Counted from the first letter of the stretch, positions 47,939 through 58,537 are shown. The stretch is DNA of 64,000 nt from Pectobacterium punjabense (GCF_012427845.1 NZ_CP038498.1:3348001-3412000), one strand, 5' to 3'. Numbers and translations: made by a program. The notes: generated from the sequence alone by a model not told the origin.

Positions 47939-48274
47939 TCAATGCTCACGCGCATGATTGATCGTATAGCGCGGGATCTCGACAACCAGATCGTCTCCAG
48001 CAACACGCGCCTGACAGCCCAGACGGCTTTCCGGTTCCAGCCCCCAAGCCTTATCCAGCATGTCGTCCTCTTCTTCCGTGCTTTCCGCCAGCGAATCAAA
48101 GCCTTCGCGCACAATACAGTGGCACGTGGTGCAGGCACAGGATTTCTCGCAGGCATGTTCAACGTCAATACCGTTACGCAAGGCCACTTCCAAAATACTT
48201 TCGCCGCGCTCCGCTTCCAAAACCGCGCCTTCAGGACACAGATCCTGATGCGGTAAAAAAACTATCTTAGGCAT
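47939..48274 (-). CDS. fdx: ISC-system [2Fe-2S] ferredoxin Fdx
   Basis: This adrenodoxin-type ferredoxin supplies electrons for cluster assembly. Starting at ATG 48274 (MPKIVFLPHQDLCPEG) gives 111 residues. The cluster cysteines are in CEKSCACTTCHC plus the later GCQA. The frame is open further upstream inside hscA, but that part does not belong. It begins one base after the hscA stop codon. Confidence 0.96.
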   Translation of the reverse strand: MPKIVFLPHQDLCPEGAVLEAERGESILEVALRNGIDVEHACEKSCACTTCHCIVREGFDSLAESTEEEDDMLDKAWGLEPESRLGCQARVAGDDLVVEIPRYTINHAREH

Positions 48275-48275
48275 G

Positions 48276-50126
48276 TTACACCTCATCCACAGAATGACCT
48301 GCCAGCGCGCGACGGATAGAGGCATCCATGCGGCGGGCGGCGAATTCCTGGGTTTGTTGATCAACTGTTTTAATCGCGGCTTCAATTGCCACGGGATCGC
48401 TGCCCTGCATCATCGTATGCAGATGTTCGGATGCCGCAGCAATGACGCCTTTTTCGTCATTGCTCAATAATTCCGCATCGGCCGCCAGCGCAGTTTGTAA
48501 ACTTTCCAGCACGCGAGCCGCCTCCACTTTTTGCTCTGCCAAACGACGCGCGCCGACGTCTTCCTTCGCGTTCAGCATCGAATCGGTGATCATCGTGGCA
48601 ATTTCCGTGTCGCTCAAACCGTACGACGGCTTAACCTGAATGGATGCCTCGACACCCGTCGATTTCTCCATCGCCGTCACGCTCAGCAGGCCATCTGCAT
48701 CAACCTGAAAAGTCACGCGGATGTGAGCCCCACCGGCAGGCAGCGGCGGCAGACCGCGCAGCGAAAAACGCGCCAGCGAACGGCAATCCGCCACCATTTC
48801 ACGCTCACCCTGCAAAACGTGGATCATCATGCCGCTCTGACCATCTTTAAACGTCGTGAATTCTTGAGCACGGGCAACGGGGATCGTGGTATTGCGTGGA
48901 ATGATTTTTTCCACCAGCCCGCCCATCGTTTCAAGACCCAGCGACAAAGGGATCACATCCAGCAGCAGCATTTCACTGTCTGGCTTGTTGCCCACCAGAA
49001 TATCCGCCTGGATTGCCGCACCGATCGCCACGACCTTGTCTGGATCGATCGACGTCAGCGGTGTACGACCAAAAAACGTTCCCACTTGCTCACGCACCAG
49101 CGGAACACGCGTCGATCCGCCGACCATTACCACTTCCAGCACGTCTTCTGCCGTCAGCCCCGCGTCTTTCAGCGTACGGCGGCAGGACAGTAATGTGCGC
49201 TTCACCAACGGAGCAATCAGTGCATCAAGCTGTTCACGGGTGATCGTCCCCTGCCAACCTGCGACATCCACACCTATCGCATCAGCGCTGCTGAGTGCAA
49301 CTTTAGCCTTCACCGCCGCGTGGCGAAAAGCATGATCTAACTGAAGATCGTCACGATCGTGAATGCCCGCCTGCTCACGCAGCCACTCCGCCAGCAGATG
49401 ATCGAAATCATCACCGCCCAGCGCAGAATCACCGCCCGTTGCCAGCACCTCAAAAACGCCGCGGCTCAGGCGCAGAATGGAAATATCAAAGGTACCACCG
49501 CCCAGATCGTAAATGGCGATCACGCCCTCTTTACCGGAATCCAGCCCGTAGGCAATCGCGGCCGCTGTCGGTTCATTGAGCAAGCGCAAGACGTGCAGCC
49601 CGGCAAGGCGCGCCGCGTCTTTGGTGCCCTGACGCTGTGCGTCATCGAAATAGGCAGGAACGGTAATCACCACGCCATCAGGCACGCCGCCTAACGCCGC
49701 TTCTGCACGCGCAGCCAGCGCGGACAAAATATCCGCCGAGACTTGTACAGGATTGAGATTGCCAGCCGAGGTCTGAATCAGCGGCAGGCCGTTATCGCTG
49801 GCATGAAAGCGATACGGTAAATGCGGATAGCGCTGCTGAATATCGGCCAGAGAACGTCCCATCAGACGCTTTACTGAACGAATCGTATTTTCCAGATCGT
49901 GAGCAGCATTGTCGCGTGCTTGCCAGCCCACACTGTGACCATCGCAATGGTAGTGAACGACTGACGGCAGCAGATCGCGCCCGTCGCTATCCGTCAGCGT
50001 TTGAGCTTCGCCGCTGCGCACGGTGGCAACGAGCGAATGGGTGGTGCCTAAGTCAATACCGACAGCCAGACGCCGCTGGTGCGGTGCGGCACTGAGGCCA
50101 GGCTCACTAATTTGTAATAAGGCCAT
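48276..50126 (-). CDS. hscA: Hsp70-type chaperone HscA
   Basis: HscA, with HscB, releases the cluster from IscU to acceptor proteins, using ATP. The 616 residues show the ATPase domain ([43 protein letters not shown]), then the substrate-binding domain ([22 protein letters not shown]). It is in the usual isc order between hscB and fdx. Confidence 0.97.
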   Translation of the reverse strand: MALLQISEPGLSAAPHQRRLAVGIDLGTTHSLVATVRSGEAQTLTDSDGRDLLPSVVHYHCDGHSVGWQARDNAAHDLENTIRSVKRLMGRSLADIQQRYPHLPYRFHASDNGLPLIQTSAGNLNPVQVSADILSALAARAEAALGGVPDGVVITVPAYFDDAQRQGTKDAARLAGLHVLRLLNEPTAAAIAYGLDSGKEGVIAIYDLGGGTFDISILRLSRGVFEVLATGGDSALGGDDFDHLLAEWLREQAGIHDRDDLQLDHAFRHAAVKAKVALSSADAIGVDVAGWQGTITREQLDALIAPLVKRTLLSCRRTLKDAGLTAEDVLEVVMVGGSTRVPLVREQVGTFFGRTPLTSIDPDKVVAIGAAIQADILVGNKPDSEMLLLDVIPLSLGLETMGGLVEKIIPRNTTIPVARAQEFTTFKDGQSGMMIHVLQGEREMVADCRSLARFSLRGLPPLPAGGAHIRVTFQVDADGLLSVTAMEKSTGVEASIQVKPSYGLSDTEIATMITDSMLNAKEDVGARRLAEQKVEAARVLESLQTALAADAELLSNDEKGVIAAASEHLHTMMQGSDPVAIEAAIKTVDQQTQEFAARRMDASIRRALAGHSVDEV

Positions 50127-50199
50127 ATTGAGCTTCCATCAATTGGCTGGCGAAAAACTGAATGGTCATTACCACCGAATTTCCCGCCGGATTAACCAG

Positions 50200-50718
50200 T
50201 TATCTGTCCAGCAATTGTTCTTCGAGTTCTTCAACCTGTTGCTGGAGCTTGTCTAAAAAGCGTAGCTTGCGCACGGTGTCTGCGGCGTCTGCCCACGTCT
50301 CATTATCGAGTGCATCACGCATATGAGAATGACGTATAGCGATAGCAGCCTGTAACCGCTCGGCAAAGGCCGTCAGCACCTCATCTGCATCAGCTCGCTG
50401 TGAGATCGCGTCCAATTCTTCGCGCAGTTCCAGCTGTTCCATCAGGAATGCTGTGTCCTTCATCGTGTGCTGTTCGTTGTTCACATCAAAACCGTGCAGC
50501 GACAGCATGTACTCCGCACGTTTCAGCGGATGCTTGAGCGCCTGATAGGCGTTATTAATCGTCGCCGCCTGTTGCACCGCCAGCATGCGCTCGCGTTCTG
50601 GGCTGGTAGCATAGCGGTCAGGATGAAACTGACGCTGCAAGTCCTGAAAACGGGATGCAAGCAGGCCGCCATCCACGTCATAGCGAATCGGCAGCCCGAA
50701 TAACGTAAAGTAATCCAT
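50200..50718 (-). CDS. hscB: J-domain co-chaperone HscB
   Basis: HscB binds IscU and delivers it to HscA. From ATG 50718 ([20 protein letters not shown]) it has 172 residues, one more than in E. coli. The J-domain HPD motif is in RQFHPDRYA and the C-terminal helices (ELREELDAI onwards) form the IscU-binding part. The upstream extension of the frame is not used. Confidence 0.95.
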   Translation of the reverse strand: MDYFTLFGLPIRYDVDGGLLASRFQDLQRQFHPDRYATSPERERMLAVQQAATINNAYQALKHPLKRAEYMLSLHGFDVNNEQHTMKDTAFLMEQLELREELDAISQRADADEVLTAFAERLQAAIAIRHSHMRDALDNETWADAADTVRKLRFLDKLQQQVEELEEQLLDR

Positions 50719-50790
50719 AGTGGTACTCTGGGAGTGCTGGGTAGTCGCGCTTGCCATCCATTGATAGCACACTCAACTACCCAAGAGGGG

Positions 50791-51114
50791 TCAGACGTTG
50801 AAACTTTCGCCGCAACCACATTCGCCGGTAATGTTAGGATTATTGAACTTAAAGCCTTCGTTCAACCCTTCCTTAACGAAATCCAATTCAGTTCCGTCAA
50901 GATAGACTAGGCTTTTACCGTCCACGATGACCTTCACGCCTTTGTCTTCAAAGACCGTGTCACCGTCGTTCAAGTCATCCACAAATTCCAACACATACGC
51001 CATCCCAGAACAGCCGGATGTCCGTACGCCAAGACGCAGCCCAAGGCCTTTGCCCCGGTTTACGATGAAAGCACTTACGCGTTGTGCCGCACTTTCGCTC
51101 AGAGAAATCGACAT
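50791..51114 (-). CDS. iscA: A-type Fe-S carrier IscA
   Basis: IscA carries iron or clusters to target enzymes. From ATG 51114 ([13 protein letters not shown]) it has 107 residues. The three conserved cysteines are in [13 protein letters not shown] and GECGCGESF. The length and sequence match the enterobacterial protein. It lies between iscU and hscB. Confidence 0.96.
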   Translation of the reverse strand: MSISLSESAAQRVSAFIVNRGKGLGLRLGVRTSGCSGMAYVLEFVDDLNDGDTVFEDKGVKVIVDGKSLVYLDGTELDFVKEGLNEGFKFNNPNITGECGCGESFNV

Positions 51115-51194
51115 ACTGTTACCTCGATCGTTCGCCAGCTCGACAGGAACAGGCACCGAGAGACACGGTGCCCCGACGAGCTCAGCCGCAGAGA

Positions 51195-51581
51195 TTACTG
51201 CGCGTCGCGTTTACTTTTGTAATCCGCAATCGCTGCCTTGATAGCGTCTTCCGCCAGGATGGAGCAGTGAATCTTCACTGGCGGTAGCTCAAGCTCTTCG
51301 GCAATCTGCGTGTTCTTAATCGCTTCAGCTTCATTCAGCGATTTGCCTTTTACCCACTCTGTGACCAGCGAGCTGGAGGCAATGGCAGAACCACAACCAT
51401 ATGTCTTGAAGCGGGCATCTTCGATGATACCCTCATTGTTGACTTTTATCTGCAACTTCATCACATCGCCGCACGCTGGCGCGCCGACCATGCCGCTGCC
51501 GATAGAAGGATCGGCGTTGTCAAATGAACCCACGTTGCGTGGATTTTCATAGTGATCAATTACTTTTTCGCTGTAAGCCAT
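51195..51581 (-). CDS. iscU: Fe-S cluster scaffold IscU
   Basis: IscU is the scaffold on which IscS builds the [2Fe-2S] cluster. From ATG 51581 ([20 protein letters not shown]) it has 128 residues. Ligand cysteines are in [21 protein letters not shown] and [10 protein letters not shown], and the HscA-recognition motif LPPVK is present. It starts 24 bp after iscS. Confidence 0.97.
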   Translation of the reverse strand: MAYSEKVIDHYENPRNVGSFDNADPSIGSGMVGAPACGDVMKLQIKVNNEGIIEDARFKTYGCGSAIASSSLVTEWVKGKSLNEAEAIKNTQIAEELELPPVKIHCSILAEDAIKAAIADYKSKRDAQ

Positions 51582-51605
51582 GATAGTCGTCCCCAAACTG
51601 GTGAA

Positions 51606-52820
51606 TTAATGATGCGCCCACTCGATGCTGCTGATATCCACGCCCTGTTTGAACATTTCCCACAGCGGAGAAAGATCGCGCAGACGACCGATGGATTTAC
51701 GTACCAGCTCGATGGTGTAGTCGATCTCTTCTTCGGTGGTAAAACGTCCCAGCGAGAAACGGATCGAGCTATGTGCCAGCTCATCATTCATGCCCAGCGC
51801 ACGTAACACGTAGGAGGGCTCCAGACTGGCCGACGTACAGGCAGAACCGGACGATACCGCCAGATCCTTGAGCGCCATAATCAGCGATTCACCTTCAACA
51901 TAGTTGAAGCTGACGTTCAGGATCGTGGACACACCCTGCTCGATATCACCATTCAGGTAGACTTCTTCAATATCATTAATACCGTTCCACAGACGGTCGC
52001 GCAGCGCACGCAGGCGATCCATTTCTGCGGTCATCTCTTCTTTCGCAATGCGGTAGGCTTCACCCATGCCGACAATCTGGTGCACAGGCAAGGTGCCAGA
52101 ACGCATGCCGCGCTCATGGCCGCCGCCGTGCATCTGCGCTTCGAGACGAATACGGGGTTTACGACGAACATACAGGGCTCCGATCCCTTTCGGCCCATAG
52201 ATTTTATGGCCGGAGAAAGACATCAGATCCACTTTTAACTGGTTCAGATCGATAGGCAGTTTGCCTACGCTCTGTGTGGCATCGACGTGGAACACGATAC
52301 CGCGGCTACGGCACATCTCGCCGATCGTTTCGATATCCTGCACAACGCCAATTTCATTATTGACGTGCATGATAGAAACCAGAATGGTGTCCTCACGCAT
52401 TGCGGCTTCGAGTTCAGCCAGATCGATAATGCCATTACGCTGCGGGGCCAGATAAGTCACCTCGAAGCCTTCGCGTTCAAGCTGACGACAGGTATCCAGC
52501 ACGGCTTTGTGCTCGGTCTTGCTGGTGATGATGTGCTTGCCCTTCTTCTGATAGAAGTTGGCAGCACCTTTAATCGCGAGGTTATCGGCTTCGGTCGCGC
52601 CTGACGTGAAGACGATCTCACGCGGGTCGGCACCAACCAGCTCAGCAATTTGGTTACGGGCGATATCAACCGCCTCTTCCGCCTGCCAGCCAAAACGGTG
52701 GGAACGGGAAGCCGGGTTACCGAACGTACCGTCCAACGTCAAACACTGCATCATTTTCTCAGCGACGCGCGGGTCAACCGGCGTGGTAGCTGAATAATCG
52801 AGATAGATAGGTAACTTCAT
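51606..52820 (-). CDS. iscS: Cysteine desulfurase IscS
   Basis: IscS takes sulfur from cysteine and passes it to IscU, TusA, ThiI and others. The 404 residues match E. coli. The PLP lysine is in [12 protein letters not shown] and the catalytic Cys in [14 protein letters not shown]. It follows iscR after a 251 bp gap that holds a stem-loop, as in relatives where RyhB acts on this part of the mRNA. Confidence 0.97.
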   Translation of the reverse strand: MKLPIYLDYSATTPVDPRVAEKMMQCLTLDGTFGNPASRSHRFGWQAEEAVDIARNQIAELVGADPREIVFTSGATEADNLAIKGAANFYQKKGKHIITSKTEHKAVLDTCRQLEREGFEVTYLAPQRNGIIDLAELEAAMREDTILVSIMHVNNEIGVVQDIETIGEMCRSRGIVFHVDATQSVGKLPIDLNQLKVDLMSFSGHKIYGPKGIGALYVRRKPRIRLEAQMHGGGHERGMRSGTLPVHQIVGMGEAYRIAKEEMTAEMDRLRALRDRLWNGINDIEEVYLNGDIEQGVSTILNVSFNYVEGESLIMALKDLAVSSGSACTSASLEPSYVLRALGMNDELAHSSIRFSLGRFTTEEEIDYTIELVRKSIGRLRDLSPLWEMFKQGVDISSIEWAHH

Positions 52821-53035
52821 TGCTCATAAACTCCGTACATCACTTCAAAACGTACAATGCGTTTTGTTTTATTGACAGGCTGTTTATACCCGCAACCTCT
52901 CGGGCCAATGCAAAAAATCTGACGATGTTATCGTTGGCACAATCTATCGTCAGAACACGCCGTGACAGTCGGACTAACGCCAACACCACATTGGGCAATG
53001 TGGTCAGGATTATGCAGCTATCAGAAAGGCAAAAC

Positions 53036-53059
53036 GTGACGAGTAAAGATGCTCGTCAC
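53036..53059 (-). other. Stem-loop between iscR and iscS
   Basis: GTGACGAG and CTCGTCAC form a perfect 8-bp stem with an 8-base loop 12 bp after the iscR stop codon. In E. coli a structure in this gap shields the iscR part of the mRNA when RyhB triggers decay of iscSUA; this hairpin is the obvious counterpart. There is no T-run, as expected for an operon that reads through. The rest of the 251 bp gap contains no gene. Confidence 0.5.
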
Positions 53060-53071
53060 ATTGAAGGTGTA

Positions 53072-53566
53072 TCAGGCGCGCAGGTTAACGTTGATCGTTT
53101 CCTGAATACGTCCATTGGCGGTGCGGCGAATGTCAGCATCCTGACGATCGGCAACGTTCAGCACTTCCTTATTATTCACCAGCTCATCCAGCGTGATGTT
53201 ATTCAGGAAGTCGGTAATACGGTCGCTCAGATCGCGCCACAGCGTGTGCGTCAGGCAACGATCGCCACCCTGGCAGCCTTCGCGACCCTGACAGCGCGTT
53301 GCATCAACGGACTCATCGACCGCAGAAATAACCATACCAACGGCGATTTCATTCGCGTTTTTACCCAGCAGATAACCACCGCCCGGGCCACGAACGCTGG
53401 CAACCAACCCATTTTTACGCAGGCGTGAAAACAACTGCTCCAGATAAGACAGTGAAATGCCTTGGCGCTCAGAAATATCCGCTAAGGGAACTGGGCCTTC
53501 CTGGGAGTGCAGAGCCACATCGAGCATGGCGGTAACGGCGTAACGGCCTTTGGATGTCAGTCTCAT
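53072..53566 (-). CDS. iscR: Iron-sulfur sensing regulator IscR
   Basis: IscR is an Rrf2-family repressor that binds a [2Fe-2S] cluster and shuts down the isc operon when clusters are plentiful. From ATG 53566 ([20 protein letters not shown]) it has 164 residues. The winged helix runs to about residue 80, and the cluster cysteines lie in [13 protein letters not shown]. Two type 1 sites are found upstream, so autoregulation fits. Confidence 0.97.
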   Translation of the reverse strand: MRLTSKGRYAVTAMLDVALHSQEGPVPLADISERQGISLSYLEQLFSRLRKNGLVASVRGPGGGYLLGKNANEIAVGMVISAVDESVDATRCQGREGCQGGDRCLTHTLWRDLSDRITDFLNNITLDELVNNKEVLNVADRQDADIRRTANGRIQETINVNLRA

Positions 53567-53636
53567 GATAGTGGTACCTGTAGGTAAAACATGTATTATG
53601 AAAACATGTATTGGCAGAACATATCGCGAGTCTGAC

Positions 53637-53686
53637 ATTCCCGAGTGTTTTAGTCAACTATTTAACCGAGTAAAATACTCAAGTAT
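53637..53686 (-). promoter_or_regulatory. Two tandem type 1 IscR sites of the isc operon
   Basis: On the minus strand, ATAGTTGACTAAAACACTCG (53637-53661, first 20 of 25 bases) and ATACTTGAGTATTTTACTCG (53662-53686) both fit the ATASYYGACT-N5-AGTC pattern, one directly after the other. The first contains the TTGACT -35 box of iscR. The second reaches the last bases of trmJ. The same two-site layout exists in E. coli. Confidence 0.88.
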
Positions 53687-54411
53687 TATTCGTCGTGGTT
53701 TTTTTGTACCGAACTCAGTATCCCACGCAAGATGTTAAGTTCCTGCGCTTCAGGCCTGGCGCGGGTAAACAGGCGACGCAGCTTGTTCATCACCTGCCCT
53801 TGATGTGCTGGTCGGATAAATCCGGTTTGCAGCAATGTCTCTTCAAGATGCTGATAAAAGCGCTCCAGATCGTCGACCAGCGGATACGGTGACTCTTCGT
53901 GTTCCGGCTTACCGGCCTGTAACCGATCCAAATGCGCGATACGCACTTCATAAGCAATAATCTGCACCGCCATCGCCAGATTCAACGAGCTGTATTCCGG
54001 GTTTGCGGGAATCGCCACGTGGTAATGGCATTTTTGCAGTTCATCATTCGTTAGCCCGACACGCTCACGCCCAAACACCAATGCTACCGGTGCGTGCTCC
54101 GCTTCCTGCGCGCTGCGAACGCCACACTCGCGCGGGTCCAGCATCGGCCAAGGCAAGGTACGAGAACGTGCGCTGGTGCCAACGACCAGACTACACCCTT
54201 CAAGCGCCTGATCGAGCGAATCAACAATCGTAGCGTTACCAATGACATCACTGGCACCAGCCGCCAGCGCAATCGCCTGCGAATCAGGCTTAACCAGCGG
54301 ATTGACCAAATAAAGTTTGCTTAATCCCATGGTTTTCATCGCCCTGGCCACCGACCCCATATTGCCAGTGTGCGACGTTTCAACCAGAACAATGCGAATA
54401 TTGTCTAACAT
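53686..54411 (-). CDS. trmJ: tRNA (cytidine/uridine-2'-O-)-methyltransferase TrmJ
   Basis: TrmJ methylates the ribose of nucleotide 32 in several tRNAs. The 241-residue SPOUT protein has the knotted SAM site ([20 protein letters not shown] at the start, [30 protein letters not shown]). The C-terminal 80 residues form an extra helical domain. It precedes iscR in the usual order and is divergent from suhB. Confidence 0.95.
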   Translation of the reverse strand: MLDNIRIVLVETSHTGNMGSVARAMKTMGLSKLYLVNPLVKPDSQAIALAAGASDVIGNATIVDSLDQALEGCSLVVGTSARSRTLPWPMLDPRECGVRSAQEAEHAPVALVFGRERVGLTNDELQKCHYHVAIPANPEYSSLNLAMAVQIIAYEVRIAHLDRLQAGKPEHEESPYPLVDDLERFYQHLEETLLQTGFIRPAHQGQVMNKLRRLFTRARPEAQELNILRGILSSVQKNHDE

Positions 54412-54553
54412 ATGTACTCTGTTGTGCGAAAAGGAAGAAGAAGTCGTGTGAAAAGGAAAGTGCCATACCTTAACACAAACTTAGCTATTTTACTTTTCCA
54501 CTGCTATACTCTGCGCCGCTTTCCGTTCTTTAACATTCCAGTGGACCGATACC

Positions 54554-55357
54554 ATGCATCCGATGCTCAACATCGCTATACGCGCTGCGCGTAAAGCCGG
54601 TAATTTGATTGCCAAAAACTATGAAACGCCAGACGCCGTCGAAGCTAGCCAAAAAGGCAGCAACGATTTTGTGACTAACGTCGATCGTGATGCAGAACGT
54701 CTGATCATTGAAGTCATCCGCAAGTCTTACCCACAGCACACCATTATTGGTGAAGAATGTGGCGAGCTGGCAGGTGAAGATCCGGCAGTACAATGGGTTA
54801 TCGATCCTCTGGATGGCACCACCAACTTCATCAAACGTTTACCTCACTTCGCCGTTTCTATCGCGGTTCGCATTAAAGGCCGTACTGAAGTTGCCGTTGT
54901 TTATGATCCTATGCGTAATGAACTGTTTAGTGCTACCCGTGGTCAGGGTGCGCAGTTGAACGGCTATCGTCTGCGCAGCAGCACTGCCCGCGATCTGGAC
55001 GGTACCGTGCTGGCAACCGGCTTTCCTTTCAAATTAAAACAACACAGCAAAAGTTATATCAATGTCATCGGCGCGCTGTTCACCCAGTGTGCGGATTTCC
55101 GTCGCACGGGTTCTGCTGCACTGGATCTCGCCTATGTAGCCGCGGGTCGCGTTGACGGTTTCTTTGAAATCGGCCTGAAGCCGTGGGATTTTGCGGGTGG
55201 TGAACTGCTAGTGCGCGAAGCTGGCGGGATCGTGACAGACTTCGTTGGTGCTCATAACTATATGACGTCTGGCAATCTGGTTGCAGGTAATCCGCGAGTG
55301 GTTAAAGCGATTCTGGGCACCATTCGTGAAGAACTGAGTGACGCGCTGAAACGCTAA
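54554..55357 (+). CDS. suhB: Inositol-1-monophosphatase / SuhB
   Basis: SuhB hydrolyses inositol monophosphate and also acts with NusA/B/E/G in rRNA antitermination. The 267 residues have the metal site (GEECGELAG, WVIDPLDGTTNF) and the second motif (KPWDFAGGELLVREAGG). A TATACT box at 54505-54510 is a likely -10 element in the gap after trmJ. A terminator follows. Confidence 0.96.
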   Translation: MHPMLNIAIRAARKAGNLIAKNYETPDAVEASQKGSNDFVTNVDRDAERLIIEVIRKSYPQHTIIGEECGELAGEDPAVQWVIDPLDGTTNFIKRLPHFAVSIAVRIKGRTEVAVVYDPMRNELFSATRGQGAQLNGYRLRSSTARDLDGTVLATGFPFKLKQHSKSYINVIGALFTQCADFRRTGSAALDLAYVAAGRVDGFFEIGLKPWDFAGGELLVREAGGIVTDFVGAHNYMTSGNLVAGNPRVVKAILGTIREELSDALKR

Positions 55358-55364
55358 TCTCAAC

Positions 55365-55408
55365 CAACTCCGGCTCACCCACATAAAAATGAAATTGGGT
55401 CGGAGTTG
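55365..55408 (+). terminator. Terminator of suhB
   Basis: CAACTCCG plus CCCA pair with TGGG and CGGAGTTG over a stem with one unpaired stretch and an A-rich loop; TTATTTTTCTTT follows. It starts 8 bp after the suhB stop. Confidence 0.75.
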
Positions 55409-55458
55409 TTATTTTTCTTTACATATGAATCCTGTATACGCATTGTTTATCCTTATAC

Positions 55459-55473
55459 GATAATAATTATCAA
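55459..55473. promoter_or_regulatory. Fur box of the 55.5-58.5 kb ABC operon
   Basis: CGATAAT-A-ATTATCA matches 14 of 15 bases of the 7-1-7 Fur consensus TGATAAT-N-ATTATCA, 39 bp before the ABC binding-protein start. It should repress the operon when iron is plentiful. Confidence 0.82.
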
Positions 55474-55512
55474 ACTCATTTCTCTGATAAATTGTGAATT
55501 AGGATCGCCACC

Positions 55513-56631
55513 ATGTTAAGAAAATCAGTAAGATCGCTCTTTCTGACCGCATTACTCTCCGCTCCACTTTTCAGCTATGCCACCCAATATCCTCTTACCG
55601 TTACCGACTTTGATGGCAGAAGTGTCACCATTCAACAAGAGCCGCAGCGCATCATTCTGCAAGACGGGCGTGATATTATGGCGATGGCTCTGCTTGACCG
55701 CGATAATCCCTTTCAGCGTCTGGTTGCCTGGAACAATCTGGCAAAAAAACAGGACACCGCAACCTGGGACATGCTGAAAGGAAAATGGCCTCAGTCCGTC
55801 GGCATTCTGGATATGGGCTTCAGTGACAAAGGTAACGTCGATCTAGAAAGCGTACTGTCAAAACAGCCGGATCTGATGATTGCCCAACTGCGTGCCAAAG
55901 CGGCACTGAAGGAAAGCGGCGTGATCGACAAGCTCAGCGCGCTGAATATTCCCGTCCTGTTTGTCGATTATGAAGTGAATCCGGCAAAAGATACCGCCCC
56001 CAGCATCGATCTATTGGGGAAAGTGCTAAACCGCGAAGCCAATGCCAAAGCGTATACCGATTTCTATCGTCAGCACTTCGATGCCATTCAGCAGAAAACC
56101 GCCGCGATAACCCCGAAACCCAGCGTCTTTGTTGAGCCGATTGCCGGTAACTCAGATTCTTGCTGTTTCACACACAGCAACAGCGGCTGGGGAGGCTTAG
56201 TTGAAGCCGTCGGCGCGAAAAACATCGGTTCAGATTTGCTGCCGGGCGCAACGGGTTTTGTCTCGCTGGAAAAAATCATCAGCATGAAACCTGATGTCTA
56301 CATTATGACGGGTTCTAAACGTGGCAATAGTCAGGTACTGCCGTTAGGCTATGGCGCTAGCGTAGAAGACGTTCGCAATCAGGCTAATGTGCTACTAAGC
56401 CGCACCGGTATTAGCCAAATTCCAGCGGTTCAGGCGAAACATGTCTATGGCGTTTACCACCATTTTTACAACCATCCCTACAACATTGTCGGTATGGAAT
56501 ATCTGGCAAAAGATATTTATCCTCAGGCGCTTACCAGCCTGAATCCTGATGACACGTATCACCATATCATTCAGAATTTTACCTCGCTGCCCGACAGTGA
56601 CTTTATCTTTGCCTGGAAACAAGGTGAGTAA
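55513..56631 (+). CDS. Periplasmic binding protein of a Fur-linked iron-complex ABC transporter
   Basis: The 372-residue precursor has a signal peptide (LFLTALLSAPLFSYA) and the two-lobed TroA/FepB-type fold joined by a long helix. It starts with LTVTDFDGRSVTIQQEPQRIIL, typical of ferric-complex binders. A double cysteine (NSDSCCFTHSNSGWGGLVEAVG) occurs in the second lobe and recurs in the homologue at 60984. The Fur box and the permease and ATPase genes after it indicate import of an iron-siderophore or similar complex. The layout resembles the Yersinia YiuABC system, but the name is not secure. Confidence 0.88.
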   Translation: MLRKSVRSLFLTALLSAPLFSYATQYPLTVTDFDGRSVTIQQEPQRIILQDGRDIMAMALLDRDNPFQRLVAWNNLAKKQDTATWDMLKGKWPQSVGILDMGFSDKGNVDLESVLSKQPDLMIAQLRAKAALKESGVIDKLSALNIPVLFVDYEVNPAKDTAPSIDLLGKVLNREANAKAYTDFYRQHFDAIQQKTAAITPKPSVFVEPIAGNSDSCCFTHSNSGWGGLVEAVGAKNIGSDLLPGATGFVSLEKIISMKPDVYIMTGSKRGNSQVLPLGYGASVEDVRNQANVLLSRTGISQIPAVQAKHVYGVYHHFYNHPYNIVGMEYLAKDIYPQALTSLNPDDTYHHIIQNFTSLPDSDFIFAWKQGE

Positions 56632-56637
56632 TTTTTA

Positions 56638-57720
56638 ATGAGTACAACCACTGAACCGGGTATCCGCAATACTGCCGCGGATGCCAACACCGTTATGGAC
56701 AACTATCGCGCCATCATCCGACGCCGCGTGGGTGTTATGGCGATACTGCTGTTGATCATCATCGGCTCGTTGTTGCTGGATTTCACGATGGGGCCTTCGG
56801 GGCTAACGCTTGATGTGCTCTGGAACACGCTGACCGATCCGGCCAGCGCTGATGCAGGTACGCGCGTGATTGTCTGGGATATTCGTCTGCCTTACGCACT
56901 GATGGCGATTATTGTCGGCCTGGCGCTCGGCCTGGCTGGCGCAGAGATGCAAACCATCCTGAATAACCCGTTGGCCAGTCCGTTTACGCTCGGCGTTTCT
57001 TCCGCCGCCGCATTCGGCGCCGCGTTGGCGATCGTGCTCGGTATCGGTATCCCTGGCATCCCGGCTCAGTGGTTTATTTCTGCAAATGCCTTTATCTTTG
57101 CGCTGTTGGCAGCATTGCTGCTTGATGGCATCACGCGCTGGACGCAGGTCGCCACATCAGGCGTCGTGCTGTTCGGTATCGCATTGGTGTTTACCTTCAA
57201 TGCACTGGTTTCCATGCTCCAGTTCATCGCTAACGAAGACACGCTGCAAGGGTTGGTGTTCTGGACGATGGGCAGTCTGGCTCGTGCATCGTGGGAAAAA
57301 TTGGGCATCCTGCTGCTGGTACTTGTCGTTGTTATGCCCATTTCGCTGATGAGCTCATGGAAACTCACCGCACTGCGACTGGGTGAGGATCGTGCCGTCA
57401 GCTTCGGCATTAACGTGCGCCGCCTGCGTCTGGCGACGCTGCTGCGCATCAGTATTTTATCCGCTATTTCGGTCGCATTCGTTGGCCCTATCGGCTTTAT
57501 CGGCCTAGTGGCTCCACATATCGCACGAATGATTTTTGGTGAAGACCACCGCTTCTATCTGCCTGCCAGTGCGTTAACTGGCGCACTGGTACTGTCGATG
57601 GCCTCTGTCGCCTCGAAAAACCTGATTCCCGGCGTCATTATTCCGGTCGGCATCGTCACCTCACTGGTTGGCGTACCTTTCTTCCTGAGTATTATTTTGC
57701 GCCACAGAGGGAACGTATGA
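56638..57720 (+). CDS. FecCD-type ABC transporter permease
   Basis: The 360-residue inner-membrane protein has about nine to ten helices and the BtuC/FecCD signatures (LPYALMAIIVGLALGLAGAEMQTILNNPLASPFTLGVSSAAAFGA; FVGPIGFIGLVAPHIARMIFG, the ATPase-contact loop). One permease gene, hence a homodimer. It starts 6 bp after the binding-protein gene and its stop overlaps the ATPase start by 4 bp. Confidence 0.93.
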   Translation: MSTTTEPGIRNTAADANTVMDNYRAIIRRRVGVMAILLLIIIGSLLLDFTMGPSGLTLDVLWNTLTDPASADAGTRVIVWDIRLPYALMAIIVGLALGLAGAEMQTILNNPLASPFTLGVSSAAAFGAALAIVLGIGIPGIPAQWFISANAFIFALLAALLLDGITRWTQVATSGVVLFGIALVFTFNALVSMLQFIANEDTLQGLVFWTMGSLARASWEKLGILLLVLVVVMPISLMSSWKLTALRLGEDRAVSFGINVRRLRLATLLRISILSAISVAFVGPIGFIGLVAPHIARMIFGEDHRFYLPASALTGALVLSMASVASKNLIPGVIIPVGIVTSLVGVPFFLSIILRHRGNV

Positions 57721-58517
57721 GTCAGCAAAACCCATCTGGATTACGACTTTCCCATTTTCGTGCGGGTTACCCCAAACGTCAGGTGATTCGCGATCTGTCA
57801 GTACCACAACTGCCACGCGGGAAAATTACCGTGCTGCTCGGCCCCAACGGCAGCGGCAAATCCACCCTGCTGCGTGCCATGGCAGGCCTGAACCCTTCAG
57901 AAGGCGAACTGTGGTTGGATGACACCAACCTGATGACCTTGCCATTCGCTCAGCGGGCGGAAAAGGTCGTTTATCTGCCGCAGTCCTTGCCCGCAGGCGT
58001 TCACCTGCACGTACTGGAATCGATTATCGTCGCACAGCGTGCTTCCGGCGGCATGCATAGCGCCGAAAAGCAGGATGAAGTCATGACCCTGCTGCGTCAG
58101 TTGGGCATTGAGCATCTGGCGTTAAGCTACCTCGATCAGCTCTCCGGCGGTCAGAAGCAGCTGGTTGGGTTAGCACAATCGCTGATCCGTCAACCCTCAC
58201 TGCTCTTGCTCGACGAACCGCTCAGCGCGTTGGATCTGAATTATCAATTCCACGTAATGGATTTGGTACGCAAGGAGACGCGGAAGCGCAACATCATTAC
58301 TGTCGTGGTGGTGCATGACATCAATATCGCGCTGCGTCATGGCGATCACGTGTTGATGCTACAAAATGGCAACCTGATTGCTGATGGTGCGCCTGCGGAA
58401 GTGATTAGCCCCGAAAGCCTGTCAGCGGTCTATGGCGTACGCGGACGTATTGAGCGCTGTTCGCAGGGTGTACCGCAGGTGATTATCGACGGACTGGTCA
58501 GCGAACCGACCATCTAA
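57717..58517 (+). CDS. Iron-complex ABC transporter ATPase
   Basis: The 266-residue ATPase powers the importer. Visible are Walker A (GPNGSGKST), the Q-loop (YLPQSL), the signature LSGGQKQ, Walker B (LLLLDEPLSALD) and the switch His (VVHDINIALRHGDHV). The C-terminal 40 residues (GRIERCSQGVPQVIIDG) are as in siderophore-transport ATPases. It overlaps the permease gene by ATGA, so translation is coupled. Confidence 0.93.
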   Translation: MSQQNPSGLRLSHFRAGYPKRQVIRDLSVPQLPRGKITVLLGPNGSGKSTLLRAMAGLNPSEGELWLDDTNLMTLPFAQRAEKVVYLPQSLPAGVHLHVLESIIVAQRASGGMHSAEKQDEVMTLLRQLGIEHLALSYLDQLSGGQKQLVGLAQSLIRQPSLLLLDEPLSALDLNYQFHVMDLVRKETRKRNIITVVVVHDINIALRHGDHVLMLQNGNLIADGAPAEVISPESLSAVYGVRGRIERCSQGVPQVIIDGLVSEPTI

Positions 58518-58537
58518 ATGATGAGCCATTCGAATAA

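Noticed and set aside
48531-49193. 220-codon plus-strand frame
   Set aside because: It is antisense to hscA and has an Arg/Gln/His-rich translation typical of shadow frames.
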